Source: an uncultured Duganella sp.
GTDB taxonomy: Bacteria; Pseudomonadota; Gammaproteobacteria; Burkholderiales; Burkholderiaceae
Length of the DNA: 28,845 nucleotides
Reading direction: 5' to 3'
Assembly: GCA_946482335.1 (NCBI GenBank)
Contig: CAMLRG010000061.1
Coordinates: 1-28,845, forward strand
Position 1 is the stretch's first letter, and each line of letters starts with the position of its first letter. Shown piece by piece: positions 24,162 to 28,845 of the stretch. The position numbers and the translations under genes were made by a program. Below the pieces are notes generated by a model. That model made no database searches and had not been told where the DNA came from. It was given only the letters and a program-made list of their open reading frames with translations.

Positions 24162-24587
24162 ATGCTGAGCGCCCTGCGTTGGCTACTGGTCCCTGTCTCC
24201 ACCGCAGTCGGATGCTGGCTTGGCATCGCGATTGCGCTGCTCCTCTACGCCTCATTCGACTTTTTCTGCCCCGCCGACCGGCGCGTATCCGGCATGTGCC
24301 AAGCATCCTGGTTCCATGCTGGAGCTGAGTTTTCCCAGTATGCCGGTGCCGCTATCGGCGCAGCCATCGCTGTGGCGCTGCCATTTTTCACGGCGCCTAG
24401 CCATAAGCGTGCAGTGGCCACCCTGGCCTTCCTTGCTGGCGCGGCGTATGCGCTGACCTTTAGCTGGCGCGCGCCAGGTTCGTGGCCATTTGCCGCTGCT
24501 GCGATCGCGACAGGACTGGCGGTGCTGGCATGGGCGTGGCACACTACAGCATTTGCAAAAACACCAATAAACCCACATGCTGGATAA
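24162..24587 (+). CDS. Small integral membrane protein, unknown function
   Basis: 141 residues, GAGGGG three bases before the ATG. About four hydrophobic segments are visible: near 5-30 (LLVPVSTAVGCWLGIAIALL), 58-76 (GAAIGAAIAVALPFF), 83-100 and 108-128. Two cysteines (in FFCPADRR and GMCQASW) lie in the first loop and could pair if that loop is periplasmic. No family recognised. It overlaps the next membrane-protein gene by 11 bp, suggesting translational coupling. Confidence 0.72.
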   Translation: MLSALRWLLVPVSTAVGCWLGIAIALLLYASFDFFCPADRRVSGMCQASWFHAGAEFSQYAGAAIGAAIAVALPFFTAPSHKRAVATLAFLAGAAYALTFSWRAPGSWPFAAAAIATGLAVLAWAWHTTAFAKTPINPHAG

Positions 24588-24912
24588 CCACTGCAAGATC
24601 GCCGCCGTCCTCCACATCATCATGGGGGCTTTCCTCCTGCTGTCGCTGGCCTTCATCATGCTGTTCCTGGGCGGCATGGCTTTCCTGACCCAGATCGATA
24701 TCCCGTTTGCGGGCTGGCTCGCCGGGCTCGGGGTATTCATCGTCGGGTTGTTCGCCCTGTACGGTGCGGCGCAAGTCGGCGCCGCCGTTGCTTATCTCAA
24801 TGGCTCTGGCGCGGGCCGCACGCTGCTGATCATCTTCAGCGTGATTGCGCTGTTCAACTTCCCTTTCGGCACCGCAGCGGGGGCCTATTCGCTGTGGGCG
24901 TTGCTGCGTTAA
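24577..24912 (+). CDS. Four-helix membrane protein, unknown function
   Basis: 111 residues, almost wholly hydrophobic. Likely helices at about 8-32 (LHIIMGAFLLLSLAFIMLFL), 41-58, 61-75 and 82-108 (TLLIIFSVIALFNFPFG). The pattern of a short N-terminus, HIIMGAF in the first helix and ALFNFPFGTAAGAYSLWALL at the end is common in small uncharacterised proteobacterial membrane proteins. The start lies within the previous gene, and the TAA stop shares its last A with the ATG of the next gene (TAATG). Confidence 0.75.
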   Translation: MLDNHCKIAAVLHIIMGAFLLLSLAFIMLFLGGMAFLTQIDIPFAGWLAGLGVFIVGLFALYGAAQVGAAVAYLNGSGAGRTLLIIFSVIALFNFPFGTAAGAYSLWALLR

Positions 24913-25433
24913 TGAGGCAGGAGCAAGTCGTCGCCGCAACGCCACCGGCCGGCAGCCAGGCCAGCCGGCGCCTCGCCGGCGCTTACTTCCACGATTGCTA
25001 CCGGATCGCTGCCCCGCATGCCGGGGCTTCCGCGCTCGAACTGTACCTGCAGGTGGTGCGCCAGACGCCGGGCTGGGTGAACCGCCTGATGGCTTTGCGC
25101 AATTGGCTGGTGGGGCTGGTTGGTTTGAAAGACCTGGGCCACCTCGATGCCCTCGACAGCGGGCGGGCTGCCTCGGCATACCGGGTGGGCGACCGCGTCG
25201 GCATCTTCTCCCTGCGCCATTTGTCGGACGAAGAAGTACTCCTGGGCGACTCCGACAAGCACCTGGACGTCGTTGTGTCGGTCTGCAAAGACGCGCAAGG
25301 CAGCGTGAGCGTGACGACCATCGTCCACGTCCACAATTGGCTGGGCCGGCTGTACATGCTGCCGGTCGTCCCGCTGCACAAGATCATCGTCAAGACGATG
25401 CTGAAGAGGACTGCCTCGCCGCGTCCAGTCTGA
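24912..25433 (+). CDS. DUF2867-type protein
   Basis: 173 residues from the ATG at 24912, chosen because it overlaps the previous stop (TAATG); an in-frame ATG 18 bp upstream is also possible. The core YRVGDRVGIFSLRHLSDEEV, LLGDSDKHLDVVVSV and TTIVHVHNWLGRLYMLPV matches the DUF2867 pattern (a single alpha/beta domain). Near the C-terminus PVVPLHKIIVKTMLKR suggests association with a surface or partner. No catalytic residues are obvious and no function is known. It is the fourth gene in a run beginning with the acyl-CoA-binding protein. Confidence 0.82.
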   Translation: MRQEQVVAATPPAGSQASRRLAGAYFHDCYRIAAPHAGASALELYLQVVRQTPGWVNRLMALRNWLVGLVGLKDLGHLDALDSGRAASAYRVGDRVGIFSLRHLSDEEVLLGDSDKHLDVVVSVCKDAQGSVSVTTIVHVHNWLGRLYMLPVVPLHKIIVKTMLKRTASPRPV

Positions 25434-25447
25434 TATGCTGCGGCCTG

Positions 25448-26041
25448 ATGAAAAGCCTTGAACGAATCCGCCAGGACTCCCTCGAAATCAACCGCCTGCT
25501 GGCACAGATCAATACACTGGTCCGGCAGCGCGATGACGCGCCGCAGCAGCGCGCCGCCTGGCAGGCCGCCTGCCAGGATTTTTATGCGCGTTATGACGCC
25601 CTGTGTTTCCCGGGCGGCGCCGCCATGCTGGAGCGTGTGCGCAGCGGCGATCCTGCTGCGGTGGAAGCTGCCGTGCGCTTCCTGCTGGCCGATCCCTACC
25701 ACTTCCGTTCCGGTTATCTCAAGGAGCGGCTTTGGCGCTGGCTCGCCAACCTGCCGCTCAGCGCCGGCGTACGCACGCGCCTGGAGCGCGCAGCGATGGC
25801 TTATGTGGAGCGGCGCATTGGCCGCGAATTCTGGGCGATGTGCAAGGCGATGGCCCGCATCGGCCGTCCCGCATTCTGGATCGCCGTGTCGGCGCAGGCG
25901 GTTCGCCTTCCTGCGCCAGGTGCGGCGGCTGATTCCCACGACGTTGCGCTGCGTGCAGCCTTGCTGTTGGCGCATGGGGCCTCTGTACATGCCGGCAGCG
26001 AAGCCCGCCGGCGCTTCTACCAATCGGCAAACAATTCATGA
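25448..26041 (+). CDS. Hypothetical protein, mostly helical
   Basis: 197 residues from the ATG at 25448, 14 bp after the DUF2867 stop; the ribosome-binding site is poor. The N-terminus is a heptad-like helix (SLERIRQDSLEINRLLAQIN). The middle contains FYARYDALCFPGG and FLLADPYHFRSGYLKERLWRWL, rich in Trp, Tyr and Arg; the C-terminus is Ala-rich with RRRFYQSANNS. No family recognised and no signal peptide or membrane helix. Its TGA overlaps the ATG of the acetyltransferase gene (ATGA), so the two are probably coupled and may work together. Confidence 0.75.
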   Translation: MKSLERIRQDSLEINRLLAQINTLVRQRDDAPQQRAAWQAACQDFYARYDALCFPGGAAMLERVRSGDPAAVEAAVRFLLADPYHFRSGYLKERLWRWLANLPLSAGVRTRLERAAMAYVERRIGREFWAMCKAMARIGRPAFWIAVSAQAVRLPAPGAAADSHDVALRAALLLAHGASVHAGSEARRRFYQSANNS

Positions 26042-26946
26042 CGCTTGAATTTCGCAGGGCAACCGCAGACGACATCCCTGCCATGAGCGCGATCCGCCTG
26101 GCGGTGCGCGAGAACGCACTGTCGGATCCGGGCCGGATCACGCGGCAGATGTATGAGGATTATCTGGAGCGTCTCGGGCGGGGCTGGGTGTGCACGCGCG
26201 ATGGCGCGGTGATCGGCTTTTCTTACGCCGCGCGCGCGGACCATTCGATCTGGGCACTGTTCATCGAGCCAGGACATGAGGGCCTGGGCGCGGGCAAACG
26301 CTTGCTGCAACTGGCGACGGACTGGCTGTTTGCCGAGGGCGCGCCGGCCGTTACGCTGTCGACTGCTGCGGACACGCGCGCCGACAGCTTCTACCGGGCG
26401 CAGGGCTGGCAGCGTGGGGAAATGAAGGATGCGGTGGAAGTGCGTTACCGCTTGCCGCGCAAGCTGGCGGTACGCCGCGCCGAGGCTGATGACCTGGATG
26501 CGATGTGGGCGCTGTTCCAGCCCTTGCTGGCGGGCGGCGACGCATTCCCGTTCGGCACCGGCTTTGAAAAAAGCACTTTCCAGCTGCACTGGTTCAGCAG
26601 CCATCCAGCCTATGTCGCCTGCGGCCCGGGCGGGAAAATTCTCGGCATGTACAAGATGGGCGCCAACTATCCCGACCATGGCGCACATGTCGCCAGCGCG
26701 ACTTACGCCGTGGCCGTGGATGCCCAGGGCCAGGGCATCGGCCGCGCGCTGGTCGAGCACAGCCTGGCGCGGGCGCGCAGTGAAGGCTTCCTGGCGATGC
26801 AGTTCAATTACGTCGTCAGCACCAATGCGCCGGCCATGGCTTTATACCGCAAGCTGGGCTTCAGCATTGCCGGCACGCTGCCGCAGGCATTCCGCCACCG
26901 CGAACGCGGCTTGGTCGATGCTTACGTTCTCCATCGATTCCTTTGA
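26038..26946 (+). CDS. Tandem GNAT-family N-acetyltransferase
   Basis: 302 residues comprising two GNAT folds. The N-terminal one (about 3-138) has RRATADDIPAMSAIR, LFIEPGHEGLGAGKRLL (the acetyl-CoA loop in degenerate form) and SFYRAQGWQR. The second (about 143-302) has VRRAEADDLDAMWALF, YAVAVDAQGQGIGRALVEHS (near-consensus Q/RxxGxG/A loop at about 230-235) and NAPAMALYRKLGF. Only the second domain has a textbook pyrophosphate loop, so the first may be structural or bind substrate. The acceptor is unknown. The gene starts within the preceding hypothetical gene, and is followed by a degenerate hairpin repeat and a convergent gene. Confidence 0.88.
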   Translation: MTLEFRRATADDIPAMSAIRLAVRENALSDPGRITRQMYEDYLERLGRGWVCTRDGAVIGFSYAARADHSIWALFIEPGHEGLGAGKRLLQLATDWLFAEGAPAVTLSTAADTRADSFYRAQGWQRGEMKDAVEVRYRLPRKLAVRRAEADDLDAMWALFQPLLAGGDAFPFGTGFEKSTFQLHWFSSHPAYVACGPGGKILGMYKMGANYPDHGAHVASATYAVAVDAQGQGIGRALVEHSLARARSEGFLAMQFNYVVSTNAPAMALYRKLGFSIAGTLPQAFRHRERGLVDAYVLHRFL

Positions 26947-26975
26947 AAGCAGGCCGCGTGGCACCATTGCGGCTA

Positions 26976-27014
26976 AAACCGGTAAAGCGGGGTCAGGCCC
27001 AAGGGCCTGACCCC
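26976..27014. repeat. Intergenic hairpin element, copy 4 (degenerate)
   Basis: AAACCGG (26976-26982) then a perfect hairpin GGGGTCAGGCCC - AA - GGGCCTGACCCC (26989-27014). The right border has decayed and runs into the stop of the convergent PHA-system gene. It lies between convergent gene ends like copy 2. Confidence 0.82.
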
Positions 27015-27025
27015 GAGCTGCTGGC

Positions 27026-27307
27026 TTAGGCGGGGGCGAATACCGAGCGCATCTTTTCGGCGACCTTGCCTTCGATGGCGCTCTTGAAGGCGCCCATCAG
27101 GAAGCCGAGCTTGATGTTCATGTGGGCCGCGCTGTCGGCCAGGGTCAGCGTGCCTTCCACGCCGCTGCGGCCGAACTTCAGCGTGTCGCCCTGCCATTGG
27201 CAGGCCAGGTCGAATTCCTTGGCAATACGTTGTGCTACCTGTTCCGCTGCTGCGCGCGCTTGCGCCGGTTCCAGGTTGTGGGCCTGGGTGATGTTGATGT
27301 CCGCCAT
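27026..27307 (-). CDS. Polyhydroxyalkanoic acid system family protein
   Basis: 93 residues. MADINITQAHNLEPAQARAAAEQVA, then LACQWQGDTLKFGRSGVEGTLTL and AAHMNIKLGFLMGAFKSAIEGKV is the pattern of the small PHA-system family found beside PHA granule genes in beta- and gammaproteobacteria. It is a compact soluble alpha/beta protein of unknown biochemical role, probably cytoplasmic. No pha genes are in this window, so the PHA link rests on the family name only. The start at 27307 is the first Met; the preceding sequence has only a weak purine stretch. It is divergent from the metalloprotease. Confidence 0.82.
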   Translation of the reverse strand: MADINITQAHNLEPAQARAAAEQVAQRIAKEFDLACQWQGDTLKFGRSGVEGTLTLADSAAHMNIKLGFLMGAFKSAIEGKVAEKMRSVFAPA

Positions 27308-27428
27308 ACTCTGCTAATCGAAAAGCACAAAAGGCGCTATTTTAACGCACGTACCTTTGTGCCAGATCAAAGGGCGCTGGCGCGGACAGGGTAACCATGG
27401 TCTTTCAACCGCCCTTGGGAGAGTGATC

Positions 27429-28826
27429 ATGGATGAGAATATGTGCATGACTTTGCCTGTCAGCTTTGTGCCGACGCCATCCGCCTTGTACCGCGCGCAC
27501 CGCAAGTCGGCGCAATTGCTGCAGCAGCCAAGCCTGCCACGCCTGAAAGATACCGCGTTGCCAACGCGTCCTGCCGCTGCACCGCCCGCCGGTGCACGCG
27601 TACTGATCTGGAAGCAAGACCCTTCCGTCAGCGAAATCGGCACCCGCAAGATTTTCCTGCCCGGCGTGATCCTGGAAGGCCCGCGCGATGCCCGCATCAC
27701 CTTCGGCCAGCCCGGCATTGCGCCGGTCAGCCCGAATGCCTTCGGCGACTTCATCATGGCGCCGGATACCGACCAGTTCGACGCCGTGCACACCTTTGCC
27801 GTGGTGCGGCTGACGCTGACCATGTACCAGCGCGTGCTGTCGCGCGCCGACCAGGGCGCTCCCCTGCCCTGGGCCTGGAACAGCAGCCGCAATACCGACC
27901 CGCTGGAAGTGTTCCCGCACGGCTTGCCGAACGTGATGAACGCCTACTACAGCCGCAACGACCGCGCGCTGAAGTTCGGCGACTTCGTGCCGACCGGCAC
28001 CCCCGGCCGTGTCTTCACTTGCCGCTCCTTCGACATCGTGGCGCACGAAACCGGCCACGCCGTGCTGGACGGCCTGAAGCCGAAATGGATCCTGAACAGC
28101 GCGCCGCCGCAGACCGGCGGCCTGCACGAATCCTTTGGCGACCTGACCGCGATCTTCCTGGCCCTGTCGCAGCTCGATCAGGTGGAAGCGGTGATCGCGC
28201 AAACCAAGGCCGACCTGCACGACAAGACCTTCCTGGCCGACATGGCGGAACAGTTCGGCCTGGCGCTCGGCCGGCCGAATGGCTTGCGCAATGCGGACAA
28301 TGACCTCAAGCTGTCGGAGACCGGCAATGAAGTGCACGCGATCTCGCAAGTGTTCACCGGCGCCGTATACGACATCCTGGCCGATATGTTCTCGCTCGAA
28401 CGCGCGCCCGGCCTGCGCGACGATGCGGCGGTGCTGCATGGCGCCGCGGGCTACCTGTGCAGCCTGGTGCTGCGCGCCCTGGTGGCCGCGCCCGAGGCCA
28501 ATGCCAGGTACGCCGACGTGGTGAACCAGATGCTGCGCATCACACAGGAAGACGGCAAGCCCGTCGATTACGCCAACTTCATCCGCAACCGCTTCGCCCT
28601 GCGTGAAGTGGTGGTCTCGCCGGTGCCGCTGACCGAGGACCAGCCGCCCAATCTCGAATTGCCGGCCATGGTGGAAGATGCGCCGGACGCGCGCCAGGAC
28701 CGCCGCGCCTGCTGCGGTACCATGAACCATGCCGAATACTTCGACCTGGAAGGCGTGCTGGACGAGGAGCGCAAGGCGCTGGCGGCGTGGTGCCAGCAGC
28801 ATTACACCGCCAAGAGCAATTCCTGA
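27429..28826 (+). CDS. M4-like (gluzincin) zinc metalloprotease without signal peptide
   Basis: 465 residues from the ATG at 27429, with GGGAGAG upstream. The zinc motif HETGH (H206, E207, H210) and the third ligand E234 in GGLHESFGDLTA place it with gluzincins; NVMNAYYSRNDRALKFGD (168-185) and EVHAISQVFTGAVYDILADM with H303 correspond to thermolysin's substrate and active-site strands. No export signal or membrane helix is seen, unlike typical secreted M4 proteases, and there is no clear prodomain. The tail has an unusual CCGTMNH motif (428-434). Substrate and location are unknown; it could leave the cell by a non-Sec route. The gene ends 19 bp before the window edge. Confidence 0.85.
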   Translation: MDENMCMTLPVSFVPTPSALYRAHRKSAQLLQQPSLPRLKDTALPTRPAAAPPAGARVLIWKQDPSVSEIGTRKIFLPGVILEGPRDARITFGQPGIAPVSPNAFGDFIMAPDTDQFDAVHTFAVVRLTLTMYQRVLSRADQGAPLPWAWNSSRNTDPLEVFPHGLPNVMNAYYSRNDRALKFGDFVPTGTPGRVFTCRSFDIVAHETGHAVLDGLKPKWILNSAPPQTGGLHESFGDLTAIFLALSQLDQVEAVIAQTKADLHDKTFLADMAEQFGLALGRPNGLRNADNDLKLSETGNEVHAISQVFTGAVYDILADMFSLERAPGLRDDAAVLHGAAGYLCSLVLRALVAAPEANARYADVVNQMLRITQEDGKPVDYANFIRNRFALREVVVSPVPLTEDQPPNLELPAMVEDAPDARQDRRACCGTMNHAEYFDLEGVLDEERKALAAWCQQHYTAKSNS

Positions 28827-28845
28827 CCCTGAACAGCGGCGGCGC

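Overview
The window reads as a GC-rich betaproteobacterial chromosome segment, most likely from the Oxalobacteraceae (Massilia/Duganella/Telluria type). This is inferred from the glnA - DUF4124 - ntrB - ntrC order, a PHA-granule-type protein, an HU protein, GC-biased third codon positions and overall gene style. No phage, insertion sequence, tRNA, rRNA or CRISPR array was seen.

Layout. 1-3695 (minus strand): corA, then a response regulator with an HD-GYP output domain and a GAF histidine kinase that runs off the left edge. 3734-9094: a nitrogen-control block (ntrC, ntrB, a small DUF4124 protein, glnA) facing a divergent single-domain rhodanese; the gap between glnA and the rhodanese gene carries a sigma-54 promoter and NtrC-type palindromes. 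9176-16358 (minus): a TonB-dependent receptor, a membrane-anchored TAXI binding protein and a large class A-like penicillin-binding protein. 16671-18753: a molybdopterin-binding (MoCF) protein, an EI24 membrane protein and a divergent FKBP isomerase. 18775-23257: an ECF sigma factor with its anti-sigma factor, a divergent exported S8 protease and an exported Ala/Gly/Asn repeat protein. 23431-26946 (plus): HU, then an acyl-CoA-binding protein followed by five closely packed or overlapping small genes. 27026-28826: a PHA-system protein and a divergent M4-like metalloprotease.

Two signals stand out. First, the sigma gene and the repeat-protein gene share a promoter of the form GGAAGAAAA - 13 nt - TCGTTCTC at identical spacing. 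This matches the general ECF pattern (GGAA...CGTT) and suggests an autoregulated sigma whose local target is the low-complexity exported protein. The predicted sigma transcript would be leaderless or nearly so. Second, four intergenic hairpin elements share an AAACCGG border and a GTCAGRCCC/GGGYCTGAC core; three of them abut stop codons, and their stems show compensatory changes. They look like a dispersed family of palindromic elements at gene ends.

All functional calls come from reading motifs by eye; no database search was run.
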